Shown: in pieces, positions 36,900 through 46,164 of the stretch
Layout: each line of letters starts with the position of its first letter
Numbering within the stretch: the stretch's first letter is position 1
NCBI RefSeq assembly: GCF_000959525.1
Contig: NZ_CP009831.1
Coordinates: forward strand, 1,364,001-1,428,000
Length of the DNA: 64,000 bases
Reading direction: 5' to 3'
Source of the DNA: Burkholderia multivorans ATCC BAA-247
GTDB taxonomy: Bacteria > Pseudomonadota > Gammaproteobacteria > Burkholderiales > Burkholderiaceae
Made by a program: the position numbers and the translations under genes
The notes under the pieces: model-generated
Seen by the model: only the letters and a program-made list of their open reading frames with translations
Databases searched by the model: none
What the model was told of the DNA's origin: nothing

Positions 36900-38681
36900 A
36901 TGAGCGATACGACCCATCTCGGCGGCGCCGTGCCGCCGCTGCCTTCCAGCGCGCCGCGCGACACCGGCGCCGGCGCGCGCGTGCGCATCGTGCCCGCGCG
37001 CCACCGCTCGAGCCTCGCGGGCACCGTGCTCGCGGTCGCGTTGATCGCGCTCGCGCTGCACTCGATCCTGACGAACCCGCGATGGGGCTGGCCGGTGTTC
37101 GCCGAATGGTTCCTGTCGCCGCCCGTGCTGTCCGGCCTGGCACGCACGCTCGTGCTGACGCTGCTCGGCGCCGTGTTCGGGTTCGCGCTCGGCGCATTGG
37201 TCGCCTTTGCGCGGCTGTCGCGCTCGCGGCTGCTATCGGCCAGCGCATGGGCGTTCGTCTGGCTGTTCCGCTCGATCCCGCTGATCGTGCTGCTGCTGAT
37301 CCTGAACAACCTCGGCTACCTGTACGAGCACGTGCGGCTCGGCGTGCCGTTCACCGGCATCGTATGGTTCGACGCGCCGACGACGGACCTGATCAGTCCG
37401 TTCGCGGCGGCCGTGCTCGGTCTCACGCTGAATCACGCGGCGTTTTCGGCGGAAGTGATCCGCGGCGGCATTCTTTCGGTCGATCAGGGGCAGCTCGAAG
37501 CGGCCGCCGCACTCGGCCTGCCGCACGGCCGGCAGACCGCGCGCATCGTGCTGCCGCAGGCGATGCGTGCGATCCTGCCGACCGCGTTCAACGATCTGAT
37601 CGTGCTCGCGAAAGGCACGTCGATGGTGTACGTGCTCGCGATGCCCGAGCTGTTCTACACGGTTCAGGTCATCTATCGCCGCAATCTCGAAGTGATTCCG
37701 CTGCTGATGGTCGCGACGGTCTGGTATCTGATCATCCTGACCGTGCTGTCGGCGATCCAGGTGCAGGTCGAGCGCCACTACGCGCGCGGCGCGCTGCGCA
37801 ACCCGCCGCCGTCGGCGCTGACGTTCGTGCTCGCACGCGCGGGCGCGCTGTGGCGGCGCGTCGTCGCGCGCCGCAGCGTGCCGGCCGCCGGCGCCCGCGA
37901 CGACGCGGTCGTGCCGCAAGTCGGCGGCGAAGTGACCGTGCATCGCGTATCGAAACGCTTCGGCACGCAGCGCGTGCTCGACGACGTGTCGTTCGTCGCG
38001 CCGCGCGGCAGCGTGACCGTGATCGTCGGCCCGTCCGGCTCGGGCAAGTCGACGCTGCTGCGCACGATCAATCATCTCGAACGCGTCGACGACGGCATCA
38101 TCGACATCGACGGCGAACTGATCGGCTATCGCCGCGACGGCGACGTGCTGCACGAACTGAAGGAGCGCGACGTGCTGAAGCGTCGCAGCGGGGTCGGGAT
38201 GGTGTTCCAGACCTTCAACCTGTTCCCGCATCTGACGGTGCTCGAGAATCTGATCGAAGCGCCGCTCGCGCTCGGCACCGCGACGCGCGAGGCGGCGGAA
38301 CGGACCGCGCGCGCGTTGCTCGCGCGTGTCGGCCTCGCCGACAAGGCCGACGCGTATCCGCGCCAGTTGTCGGGCGGCCAGCAGCAACGCGTCGCGATCG
38401 CGCGGGCGCTCGCGCTGCGACCGAAGGTGCTGCTGTTCGACGAGCCGACGTCCGCGCTCGATCCGGAACTCGTCAACGAAGTGCTCGACGTGATCAAGGA
38501 ACTTGCGCGCTCCGGCACGACGCTCGTGATCGTCACGCACGAAATCGGCTTCGCGCGCGAAGTCGCCGACAACGTGCTGTTCATGGAACGCGGACGCATC
38601 GTCGAAGCGGGACCGCCGGCGGTCGTGCTCGACGCGCCCGCGCATCCGCGCACGCGCGCGTTCCTGTCGCACGTGCTGTAA
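36900..38681 (+). CDS. Fused amino-acid-type ABC permease and ATPase
   Basis: This 593-aa protein joins two usual subunits. The N-terminal permease (about residues 40-300) has five or six helices and the His/Gln permease signature (HAAFSAEVIRGGILSVDQGQ, then LEAAAALGLPHGRQTARIVL). The C-terminal ATPase (about 340-593) has Walker A GPSGSGKSTLLR, signature LSGGQQQRVAIARAL and Walker B LLFDEPTSALD. In most bacteria these are separate genes, so the fusion fixes their 1:1 ratio. Two solute-binding proteins flank it in the operon, which suggests they share this translocator. Confidence 0.92.
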   Translation: MSDTTHLGGAVPPLPSSAPRDTGAGARVRIVPARHRSSLAGTVLAVALIALALHSILTNPRWGWPVFAEWFLSPPVLSGLARTLVLTLLGAVFGFALGALVAFARLSRSRLLSASAWAFVWLFRSIPLIVLLLILNNLGYLYEHVRLGVPFTGIVWFDAPTTDLISPFAAAVLGLTLNHAAFSAEVIRGGILSVDQGQLEAAAALGLPHGRQTARIVLPQAMRAILPTAFNDLIVLAKGTSMVYVLAMPELFYTVQVIYRRNLEVIPLLMVATVWYLIILTVLSAIQVQVERHYARGALRNPPPSALTFVLARAGALWRRVVARRSVPAAGARDDAVVPQVGGEVTVHRVSKRFGTQRVLDDVSFVAPRGSVTVIVGPSGSGKSTLLRTINHLERVDDGIIDIDGELIGYRRDGDVLHELKERDVLKRRSGVGMVFQTFNLFPHLTVLENLIEAPLALGTATREAAERTARALLARVGLADKADAYPRQLSGGQQQRVAIARALALRPKVLLFDEPTSALDPELVNEVLDVIKELARSGTTLVIVTHEIGFAREVADNVLFMERGRIVEAGPPAVVLDAPAHPRTRAFLSHVL

Positions 38682-38722
38682 CGCCTGCGGCGCGCGATCC
38701 ATTCGCTATCGAACCCGACGAC

Positions 38723-39661
38723 ATGACGATCGACCGACGACAGTTCATCGCCGCCGCACTGGCCGCGGCATCCGGCTGCGCGCCGTGGCGCGCGGCGCAC
38801 GCGGTGGCCGCGACCGCGGACCTCGATCCACGCCAGCCCGGCCGCGTGCGCGCGCCGCGCGACGACGCCGCGATCCGCGCGGCAAGTACCTACCGATGGG
38901 TGCGCGACGGCGCATTCACGGTCGCGATTTCGCCGCATGCGCCGCCCGTGTCGACCTACGCGACCGATGCGCGTACGGTCGTCGGCGCCGATCCCGACTA
39001 TGCGCAGCTCGTCGCCGACGCGCTCGGCCGCACGCTGGTGCTGGCGCCCATCGCGTGGGCCGACTGGCCGCTCGGCCTCACGTCGGGGAAATACGATGCG
39101 GTGATCTCGAACGTCGGCGTGACCGAAAAGCGCAAGGAGAAGTACGACTTCACGACGTACCGGCTCGGGCTGCACGGCTTCTATGTGCGCACCGACAGCC
39201 CGATCCGCGCGATCGCCGAACCGAAGGACGTCGCCGGGCTGCGCATCATCACCGGCGCGGGCACGAGCCAGGAGCACATCCTGCTCGAATGGAGCCGGCG
39301 CAACGTCGCGCACGGCCTGAAGGCGACCGAGCTGCTGTACTTCGACGACGATGCGGCCGCGCGCGTCGCGCTGCTGTCGGGCCGTGCGGACGCCGAGCTG
39401 AATCCGAACGCATCGCTCGCCTACGAAGCCGCGCGCACGGGCAAGATCCGGCGCGTCGGCGTCGTCAATGCGGGCTGGCCGGCGAATGCGGACGTCGCGA
39501 TCGCGACGCGTCGCGGCAGCGGGCTTGCGCCCGCGCTGACGCTTGCGACCAACACGCTGATCGCGAGCGGCCGCTACGGACAGGCGCTTGCGCGATGGGG
39601 GCTGCAAAGCGAAGCGATCGCGCGTGCCGAAACCAATCCGCCGGGACTGCCGTCGTACTGA
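38723..39661 (+). CDS. ABC transporter solute-binding protein 2, paralogue of protein 1
   Basis: This 312-aa periplasmic binding protein has a short signal that begins MTIDRRQFIAAALAAASGCA, with RR (Tat-like) and Cys-19 as possible features. Its body parallels the protein at 33432: PPVSTYATDARTVVG, IAWADWPLGLTSGKYDAVIS, EPKDVAGLRIITGAGTSQEH and a closing TNPPGLP. It is a duplicated and diverged binding protein, probably for a related ligand. It is the last gene of the cluster, 41 bp after the permease-ATPase. Confidence 0.9.
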   Translation: MTIDRRQFIAAALAAASGCAPWRAAHAVAATADLDPRQPGRVRAPRDDAAIRAASTYRWVRDGAFTVAISPHAPPVSTYATDARTVVGADPDYAQLVADALGRTLVLAPIAWADWPLGLTSGKYDAVISNVGVTEKRKEKYDFTTYRLGLHGFYVRTDSPIRAIAEPKDVAGLRIITGAGTSQEHILLEWSRRNVAHGLKATELLYFDDDAAARVALLSGRADAELNPNASLAYEAARTGKIRRVGVVNAGWPANADVAIATRRGSGLAPALTLATNTLIASGRYGQALARWGLQSEAIARAETNPPGLPSY

Positions 39662-40163
39662 ACCGCACATCGATGCGTGCGCATGCATCGATGCGCGCGT
39701 CCTTCGCGCTGCGCCACGCGCGTTTCATCGCAACCGGAAGCGATTCCGATTCGCGTTCTTCATTCGATTTCATCGCGTGTTCGACGGCCGCCGCGGTAAG
39801 TTTTGCGCGCGCATGCGCGCCGCATCCGGCAACGCTTGCCGGCGCACGCGCTGTTACAAAAATCGCCTCTCGCCCCGCGCGCGGATCGCCTACATTGCAA
39901 CCACTTCGACGCAATCGTCGGATGTCTGCACGGGCTTCGACGGCGGTCGGTATCGCACGCCGGGCCGATGGCAAAGAAAACGAAAAGGTGTCTCGACCGA
40001 CGCGCTGGCGGTATCCAGCGTACGCGGCTTGCGATGGCTGAAACGGTTTCCCCGAACGATACGAGGCGATCCGCTGCGCGGCATCCGTTGCCTGCGCACG
40101 CGCGTCGCGTCGTCGATCGGTCGGGCCGCGCCGTCGCAGCCGCACGTCAATGAGGAGCAGTCC
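39662..40163. other. 502-bp intergenic region with an inverted repeat
   Basis: No credible gene is seen. A 9-bp perfect inverted repeat, CATCGATGC...GCATCGATG (39668-39693), follows the transporter gene by 6 bp. It lacks a T-run, so termination there would need Rho or another mechanism. An A-rich patch near 39855-39862 and TACATT at 39891-39896 may be promoter elements for the Asp-box protein. Confidence 0.45.
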
Positions 40164-41609
40164 ATGCGACGCATCACCGTGCCTCACTTGCTCGTCACCC
40201 GTCTGTCAGCCGCGCTTGCCTGCGCGGCCGCCGCCGCGGCGCACGCGGACCCGGTCGTCGTATCGGGACCGAGTCCGTTCGCGGCGTGCACGATCGGCGG
40301 CCCCGGTACCAACTACGTGAACGCCGAAGTCGAACCCTGGCTCTCGGTTAATCCGGCCAATCCGTTGAACATGATCGGCGTATGGCAGCAGGACCGCTGG
40401 TCGAACGGCGGCGCGCACGGGCTCGTCGCGGGCTACACGTTCGACGGCGGCGCGACGTGGGCGCGCACGCCGCAGCCGTTCAGCGCGTGTGCGCCCGGCG
40501 GGCTCAAGTACGAGCGCGCCTCCGATCCGTGGGTGTCGTTCGGGCCGGACGGCACCGCGTACTCGGTGTCGATCTCGTTCAACCAGTCGAACAACGGCAA
40601 CGCGGTGGCCGCGTCGGTATCGACGGACGGCGGGCAGACCTGGAGCAGCCCGGCCGTGCTGATCGCGAACGACGAACCGACCACGCAGTTCTTCAACGAC
40701 AAGGAATCGGTCACCGCGAATCCGGTGAAGGCCGGCACCGCCTATGCGGTGTGGGACCGGCTCGAACTGCCGAACGGCAATCCGTACGCGAACCTGCATA
40801 CGGCCGCGTATCGCGGGCCGACGCTCTTCTCGAAGACGGTCGACGGCGGCCGCACGTGGAGCCCCGCGAAGGTGATCGTCAGCGTCGCGTCGCGGCAGCA
40901 GACGATCGGCAACCAGATCGTCGTCGGTCCGAAGACGGGCACGCTGTACGACTTCTTCGACCTGATCCAGCCGCCGTTCAGCAAGGCGGCCGGCAAGGTC
41001 GCGTTCGTGAAGTCGACCGACGACGGCGCGACGTGGAGCAAGCCGCAGGTGATCGCGCGACTGCAGACGGTCGGCGTCACCGATCCGAACACCGGCGCGC
41101 CGGTGCGGACCGGCGACATCATTCCCGAGCCGGCGATCGACTCGGCGTCGGGGCAGCTGTACGTCGTGTGGCAGGACAGCCGCTTCAACGGCGGCCAGTA
41201 CGACGAGATCGCGCTGTCGACGTCGAAAGACGGCGGCGCGACCTGGAGCGCGCCGCTGCAGGTCAACACGCCGACCGGGCGCCCGGCGTTCAACCCGTCG
41301 GTGCGCGTCGACAATGCGGGCACCGTGATGGTCACGTACTACGATTTCCGCGACCTGCAGGCCGGCAACACGACGACGCTGCCGACCGGCTTCTGGCGCA
41401 AGGTGTCGCATGACGGCGGTGCGACGTTCGTCGACGAACGCCGTGTCGGCGGGCCGTTCGACATGATGCTCGCGCCGTACGCGGAAGGGTTCTTCATCGG
41501 CGACTATCAGGGGCTCGACGTGCTGCCGTCGTCGTCGTTCCATCCGCTGTTCGTGCAGACGAATTCGGGCAATTTGACGAACCGCACCGACGTGTTCTTC
41601 GCGCCGTAA
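40164..41609 (+). CDS. Secreted Asp-box (sialidase-fold) repeat protein
   Basis: This 481-aa protein has a signal peptide ending at AHA (about residue 22). The mature sequence is a beta-propeller with at least six Asp-box motifs: FDGGATW, STDGGQTW, TVDGGRTW, TDDGATW, SKDGGATW and SHDGGATF. This fold is that of sialidases and BNR-repeat glycosidases. I do not see a convincing sialidase arginine triad or the FRIP-type motif, so enzymatic activity is uncertain. It may be a glycan-binding or exo-glycosidase-like secreted protein. GAGGAG precedes the ATG. Confidence 0.85.
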   Translation: MRRITVPHLLVTRLSAALACAAAAAAHADPVVVSGPSPFAACTIGGPGTNYVNAEVEPWLSVNPANPLNMIGVWQQDRWSNGGAHGLVAGYTFDGGATWARTPQPFSACAPGGLKYERASDPWVSFGPDGTAYSVSISFNQSNNGNAVAASVSTDGGQTWSSPAVLIANDEPTTQFFNDKESVTANPVKAGTAYAVWDRLELPNGNPYANLHTAAYRGPTLFSKTVDGGRTWSPAKVIVSVASRQQTIGNQIVVGPKTGTLYDFFDLIQPPFSKAAGKVAFVKSTDDGATWSKPQVIARLQTVGVTDPNTGAPVRTGDIIPEPAIDSASGQLYVVWQDSRFNGGQYDEIALSTSKDGGATWSAPLQVNTPTGRPAFNPSVRVDNAGTVMVTYYDFRDLQAGNTTTLPTGFWRKVSHDGGATFVDERRVGGPFDMMLAPYAEGFFIGDYQGLDVLPSSSFHPLFVQTNSGNLTNRTDVFFAP

Positions 41610-41825
41610 GCCGGCGTACGCGCCGCGCCGCCGCCGCGATGCAGGCCGTCGCGCGGCGGCCGTGCTGCATTCGACCATGCGCGGCCGCTCGGTTCCCGAC
41701 GCGGCCGCCGCCCGCGTTCTCCGCCTTCCCCGCCTTCCCCGCCTTCCCCATCTCCTCCGCTATCTGCTCGCCGTGCATCGCGCGGCGGCGTCGGCCGTTG
41801 TCCGTTCGGTCGGCTTGGAGCCCGA
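41610..41825. other. Intergenic region before the TonB receptor control sites
   Basis: GC-rich sequence follows the Asp-box protein with no T-tailed hairpin or ORF that I would support. It includes a CTT/CCC-rich pyrimidine run at about 41725-41760. Confidence 0.35.
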
Positions 41826-41844
41826 AATGATATAACGTATCATT
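41826..41844. promoter_or_regulatory. Zur-like operator 1
   Basis: A perfect inverted repeat, AATGATATAACGTATCATT, is centred at 41835 upstream of a TonB-dependent receptor gene. Its A/T-rich core GATATAACGTATC has the look of Zur/Fur-superfamily boxes. A second, degenerate copy lies at 41932-41948. Zinc control of the receptor is inferred. Confidence 0.65.
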
Positions 41845-41931
41845 CACGATCTCGATCGTCCGATGCCGCCTGACCGGCGTGGCGGCCGAATCGAGCGATG
41901 TTCCAGCGGGTCGCTGCGCGCCGCAAACGCA

Positions 41932-41948
41932 ACAATATATCGTATCGA
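41932..41948. promoter_or_regulatory. Zur-like operator 2 (degenerate)
   Basis: ACAATATATCGTATCGA agrees with operator 1 at 12 of 17 positions and lies about 74 bp before the chosen receptor start. Two spaced boxes could allow cooperative repression. Confidence 0.45.
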
Positions 41949-42021
41949 CATGAAACCGATTCGCGGCGCGCCGGGCTTGCCCCCGATCCGATTCCGACAG
42001 ACTTCAACCGACTCATCGACC

Positions 42022-44115
42022 ATGCGCGACCTCCCACGTCTTCCACGTCTTCCGCTCCGCCCACTCTCGCCCGTTTCGCTGATGGCGCTCGCCGCCCTTG
42101 CCCATGCGCAAACCGACACGTCCGCAATCGCTACGTCGCCGTCCTCGAACGGCGCGCCGCTCGCGCCGATTTTCGTCACCGCGAATCCGCTCGGCGACGC
42201 CGAGCTGATCGCGCCCACCGCGCAGCTGTCGGGCGATGCGCTGCTGCGCCGCCAGGCCGATTCGCTTGGCGAAACGCTGAACGGCCTGCCCGGCGTATCG
42301 ACCACCACGTACGGGCCGATGGTCGGCCGCCCGATCGTGCGCGGCATGGACGGCGACCGGATCCGGCTGCTGCAGAACGGCGTGGCTGCCTACGATGCGT
42401 CGTCGCTGTCGTACGACCACGCCGTGCCGGAAGACCCGCTGTCGATCGAGCGCGTCGAGATCGTGCGCGGCCCGGCGGCGCTGCTGTACGGCGGCAACGC
42501 GATCGGCGGCGTCGTGAACACGATCGACAACCGGATCCCGCGCGAGGCGATCGATGGCCCGACCGGTGCGCTCGACGTCCGCTACGGCGGCGCGAACGCC
42601 ACGCGCGCGGGCGCCGCGCAGGTCGAAGGCGGCAACGGCCGCTTCGCGTTCCACGTCGATGCATTCGATCGCGAAACCGGCAAGCTGCGGATTCCCGGCT
42701 ATGCGCGCAGCGATACGCAACGCGCGCTCGACGGCCCCGACACGCCGCAGCCGGTCGGCAGCGTGCCGAACAGCGACGGCCGCGTGCACGGCGGCGCGGT
42801 CGGCGCGTCGTACACGTGGGCCGACGGGTTCGCGGGCCTGTCGTACAGCGGCTACGAATCGAACTACGGATCGGTCGCCGAAGACGACGTGCGGCTGCGC
42901 ATGCGGCAGGAGCGTCTCGCCTTCGCGTCGGAGGCGCGCAATCTGCCCGGGCCGTTTTCGACGCTGAAATTCGACTTCGCGTACACCGATTACCGCCACA
43001 AGGAAGTCGACAACGGCGAAACCGCGACGACGTTCCGCAATCGCGGCTACGAGGCGCGCCTCGAGGCGCGGCACCGCAAGATCGGGCCGCTCGAAGGCGC
43101 GATCGGCGTACAGTTCGGCGGCAACACGTTTTCCGCGCTCGGCGACGAAACGCTCGTTCCGTCGACGCGCACCAACAGCGTCGCGCTGTTCGGCCTCGAG
43201 GAATGGCAGGTCGATCCGGCGCTGAAGCTGAGCCTCGGCGGACGCATCGAGCATGTCAACGTCGATCCCGATCCGGCCGGCGTCGAGAAATTCGCGGGCG
43301 CGCAATCGCGCACGTTCAACGCAGGCAGCGTGGCGGCCGGCGCGCTGTTTTCGCTGACACCCACCTGGTCGATCGCCGCCAACGTCGCTTACACCGAACG
43401 CGCGCCGACGTTCTACGAGCTCTATTCGAACGGTCCGCACGATGCGACCGGGCAGTTCCTGATCGGCAATCCGAACGCGTCGAAGGAAAAAGCCGTGTCG
43501 ACCGACCTGTCGCTGCGCTATGCGAGCGGACCGAATCGCGGCAGTGTCGGCGTGTTCTACAACCGCTTTTCGAACTATCTGGCCGAATACGCGACCGGCC
43601 GCATCGTCGACGGCGACGGCGATCCGGTGCCGCGCGGCACCGACGACGCGCTCGCCGAGGCCGTCTATCGCGGCGTGCGCGCGGAGTTCTACGGCGTCGA
43701 GCTGGACGGCAAGTATCGCGTCTATGCACACAGCGGCCACACGGTCGACCTCGAGCTGACGGCCGACTATACGCATGCGCGCAACGTCGACACCGGCGAG
43801 CCGCTGCCGCGCATCGCACCGCTGCGCGCGACGCTCGCGGCCGACTACGGCTACGGCCCCTTCGGCGCACGCGCGCAGCTCACGCACGCGTGGTCGCAGC
43901 ATCGCGTGCCCGCCGACGATGAACCGACCGCCGGCTATACCTCGCTCGGCGTGATGCTGACATACAAGTTCCGCGTCGGCGCAACGCACTGGCTCGCGTA
44001 TCTGCGCGGCGACAACCTGACGAACCAGGACATCCGCTACGCGACCTCGGTGGTGCGCGGTTTCGCACCGCAAGGCGGACGCAGCGTGATGGCCGGATTG
44101 CGCACGACGTTCTGA
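42022..44115 (+). CDS. TonB-dependent receptor, ZnuD-like
   Basis: This outer-membrane receptor is about 697 aa from this start, with signal peptide ending LAHAQ. A TonB-box region (APIFVTANPLGD) and a plug domain follow (about residues 45-160; LGETLNGLPGVSTTTYGPMV, then VEIVRGPAALLYGGNAIGGVVN). The 22-strand barrel ends in GLRTTF. It lacks features of siderophore receptors with large plugs and resembles zinc-uptake receptors such as ZnuD, which fits the Zur-like boxes upstream. No good ribosome-binding site marks the start. An in-frame ATG at 41950 is an alternative but would add 24 residues ahead of the signal. Confidence 0.85.
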   Translation: MRDLPRLPRLPLRPLSPVSLMALAALAHAQTDTSAIATSPSSNGAPLAPIFVTANPLGDAELIAPTAQLSGDALLRRQADSLGETLNGLPGVSTTTYGPMVGRPIVRGMDGDRIRLLQNGVAAYDASSLSYDHAVPEDPLSIERVEIVRGPAALLYGGNAIGGVVNTIDNRIPREAIDGPTGALDVRYGGANATRAGAAQVEGGNGRFAFHVDAFDRETGKLRIPGYARSDTQRALDGPDTPQPVGSVPNSDGRVHGGAVGASYTWADGFAGLSYSGYESNYGSVAEDDVRLRMRQERLAFASEARNLPGPFSTLKFDFAYTDYRHKEVDNGETATTFRNRGYEARLEARHRKIGPLEGAIGVQFGGNTFSALGDETLVPSTRTNSVALFGLEEWQVDPALKLSLGGRIEHVNVDPDPAGVEKFAGAQSRTFNAGSVAAGALFSLTPTWSIAANVAYTERAPTFYELYSNGPHDATGQFLIGNPNASKEKAVSTDLSLRYASGPNRGSVGVFYNRFSNYLAEYATGRIVDGDGDPVPRGTDDALAEAVYRGVRAEFYGVELDGKYRVYAHSGHTVDLELTADYTHARNVDTGEPLPRIAPLRATLAADYGYGPFGARAQLTHAWSQHRVPADDEPTAGYTSLGVMLTYKFRVGATHWLAYLRGDNLTNQDIRYATSVVRGFAPQGGRSVMAGLRTTF

Positions 44116-44455
44116 TTGCACTCGCCGCTCCGATTCGCATCATATCGACACTGCAATACCGGTCATTCGTCGATCGAGCGAATCGGAACGGCCGATCGTT
44201 CAATGACGAATACCGGTTTTGCCAAATGCAACGAAGCCGGTTTCATTATCCGGATATGAAACGAATGAATCGCCGGTGATTGCCTCTCGGCGCACGAATT
44301 GGCGTTGCAGCACGGCGTTGCCGAATCGCGGTTGAATTAATAGAAATAAAAATCAGGGTTTCGACGGGTAAAGAAATGACTGCGAATACCCGTTAAATGC
44401 GGCATCGGCCTGCTACGGCCGAATTCCGTTTCCCCATCCGCGCAAGAGGGCCATT
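44116..44455. other. AT-rich leader of the chemoreceptor gene with a hairpin and a FliA-like promoter
   Basis: This 340-bp region is clearly lower in GC than its neighbours. At 44162-44207 an imperfect hairpin has arms GTCATT-N3-CGATCG and CGATCG-N3-AATGAC, and ATACCGGT occurs directly before and after it. A possible sigma-28 promoter is TAAAGAAA (44369-44376) plus CCCGTTAA (44389-44396) with a 12-bp spacer, one base longer than the norm. Flagellar control would suit the chemoreceptor that follows. Confidence 0.45.
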
Positions 44456-46090
44456 GTGAAAATCACCAGAATAACCATCCAGGCAAAGCTGCTCGGCGGC
44501 TTCGGCATGCTCGCCGCCATCGTCGTCATCGTGTCCGCGATGGCGCTCAATGCACTGTCCAACGCCAACGACGAATTCTTCCGCTACATGAACGGCATCA
44601 GCGCACGCGCGCAATTGTCCGAGCAGATTCGCGAGGCCGTCGACCGGCGCGCGATCGCCGCGCGCAATCTCGTGCTCGTGACGAAGCCGTCCGACGTCGA
44701 ACTCGAACTCGCCGACGTGCAGCGCGCGCACAAGGACGTGCAGGATCGCATCGCGAAACTGCAGGCGCTGATCGCGAATGCGCACGATACGACCGATCGC
44801 GCGCGCGAACTGGTGGCCGCCATCGCGCGCATCGAGCGCAGCTACGGGCCCGTCGCGCTGAACATCGTGTCGCTCGCGCAGGCCGGCAGGAAGGACGAGG
44901 CGGCCGCCGACATCGACGATCGCTGCCGGCCGCTGCTCGCGCAGCTCGTGCGGGCGACCGATGCGTACGCAACCTATACGCGCGAACGCGAACATGCGAT
45001 CGCGGAATCGTTCGGCGATCGCTACGTGCGCGAACGCAACCTGCTCGCCGGCATCTGCATCGGCTCGCTGCTGCTCGCGATCGGCGGCGGCCTGTGGATC
45101 ACGCGCCGGATCACCGCGCCGATCGCGGTCGCGGTCGACGTCGCGCGCACCGTTGCGCAGGGCGATCTCGGCAGTCGCATCGCCGTAACGGGCAACGACG
45201 AGACGCGCGACCTGCTCGATGCGCTCCGCACGATGAACGCACGACTGATCGACATCGTCGGCCGCGTGCGCGACTCGTCCAATAGCATCGCGCACGCCGT
45301 CGGCGAGATCGCGGCCGGCAACCTCGATCTGAGCCAGCGCACCGAGGAGCAGGCGGCGTCGCTGCAGGAGACGGCCGCGACGATGGAGGAATTCACGTCG
45401 ACGGTACGGCTCAACGCGGAGAACGCGCAGCAGGCGAGCGCGCTCGCCGCGAATGCGTCCGACGTCGCGCAGCGCGGCAGCGCGGTGGTCGGCCGCGTGG
45501 TCGACACGATGACGGAGATCGGCGACAGCTCGTCGAAGATCGCGGACATCACCGGCATCATCGAAGGCATCGCGTTCCAGACCAATATCCTTGCGCTGAA
45601 CGCGGCCGTCGAAGCCGCGCGTGCCGGCGAACAGGGGCGCGGCTTCGCGGTCGTCGCGAGCGAAGTGCGCAGCCTGGCGCAGCGGTCGTCCACCGCGGCG
45701 AAGGAGATCAAGGCGCTGATCGGCGCGTCGGTACAGACGATCCGCGACGGCTCGGCGCTCGCCGACGAAGCCGGCAGGACCATGGCCGACGTCACGCAGG
45801 CGGTCGCGCGCGTGACCGACATCATGGGCGAGATCGCGGCGGCGTCGGCCGAACAGAGCCGCGGCATCGAACAGGTGAACCTGACGATCACGCAGATGGA
45901 TCAGACGACGCAGCAGAACGCGGCCCTCGTCGAACAGGCGGCCGCTGCGTCGAAGTCGCTCGACGCACAGGGACGCGAACTGTCGCAGACGGTCGCCGCG
46001 TTCCGGATGCCGGCCGGTGCGCCTGCGCAAGCGAGCGACGGCAGCACGCCGCCGCACGCCGCGTCTCGCTGGCAGACGGCCGCTGCATAA
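44456..46090 (+). CDS. Methyl-accepting chemotaxis protein
   Basis: This 544-aa chemoreceptor has an N-terminal transmembrane helix (about residues 10-30) and a periplasmic four-helix-bundle ligand domain (about 31-190). A second transmembrane helix (about 193-212) and HAMP follow, then a long cytoplasmic coiled coil. The hairpin tip is [20 protein letters not shown], followed by the highly conserved [18 protein letters not shown]. It signals to CheA/CheW. The Tar-like C-terminal pentapeptide for CheR docking is absent; the tail is Ala/Pro-rich. GTG is the start. The ligand cannot be predicted. Confidence 0.93.
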   Translation: MKITRITIQAKLLGGFGMLAAIVVIVSAMALNALSNANDEFFRYMNGISARAQLSEQIREAVDRRAIAARNLVLVTKPSDVELELADVQRAHKDVQDRIAKLQALIANAHDTTDRARELVAAIARIERSYGPVALNIVSLAQAGRKDEAAADIDDRCRPLLAQLVRATDAYATYTREREHAIAESFGDRYVRERNLLAGICIGSLLLAIGGGLWITRRITAPIAVAVDVARTVAQGDLGSRIAVTGNDETRDLLDALRTMNARLIDIVGRVRDSSNSIAHAVGEIAAGNLDLSQRTEEQAASLQETAATMEEFTSTVRLNAENAQQASALAANASDVAQRGSAVVGRVVDTMTEIGDSSSKIADITGIIEGIAFQTNILALNAAVEAARAGEQGRGFAVVASEVRSLAQRSSTAAKEIKALIGASVQTIRDGSALADEAGRTMADVTQAVARVTDIMGEIAAASAEQSRGIEQVNLTITQMDQTTQQNAALVEQAAAASKSLDAQGRELSQTVAAFRMPAGAPAQASDGSTPPHAASRWQTAAA

Positions 46091-46131
46091 CGCTGCACGC
46101 CGGCGAGCAAATTCCGGTCCCGCGCCTGCAT

Positions 46132-46164
46132 CGTACGCCGCACGCCGCATGGGCGCGGCGTACG
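46132..46164. other. Perfect 10-bp inverted repeat after the chemoreceptor gene
   Basis: CGTACGCCGC and GCGGCGTACG are separated by 13 bases, 42 bp after the chemoreceptor stop. A stable hairpin is expected. No direct T-run follows (CTTTTAAAA comes 16 bp later), so it is a weak terminator candidate or an mRNA 3' stabiliser. Confidence 0.5.

Noticed and set aside
42013-44121. A 702-codon open frame antisense to the TonB receptor
   Set aside because: It is a mirror of the receptor gene with no start signal or domain.
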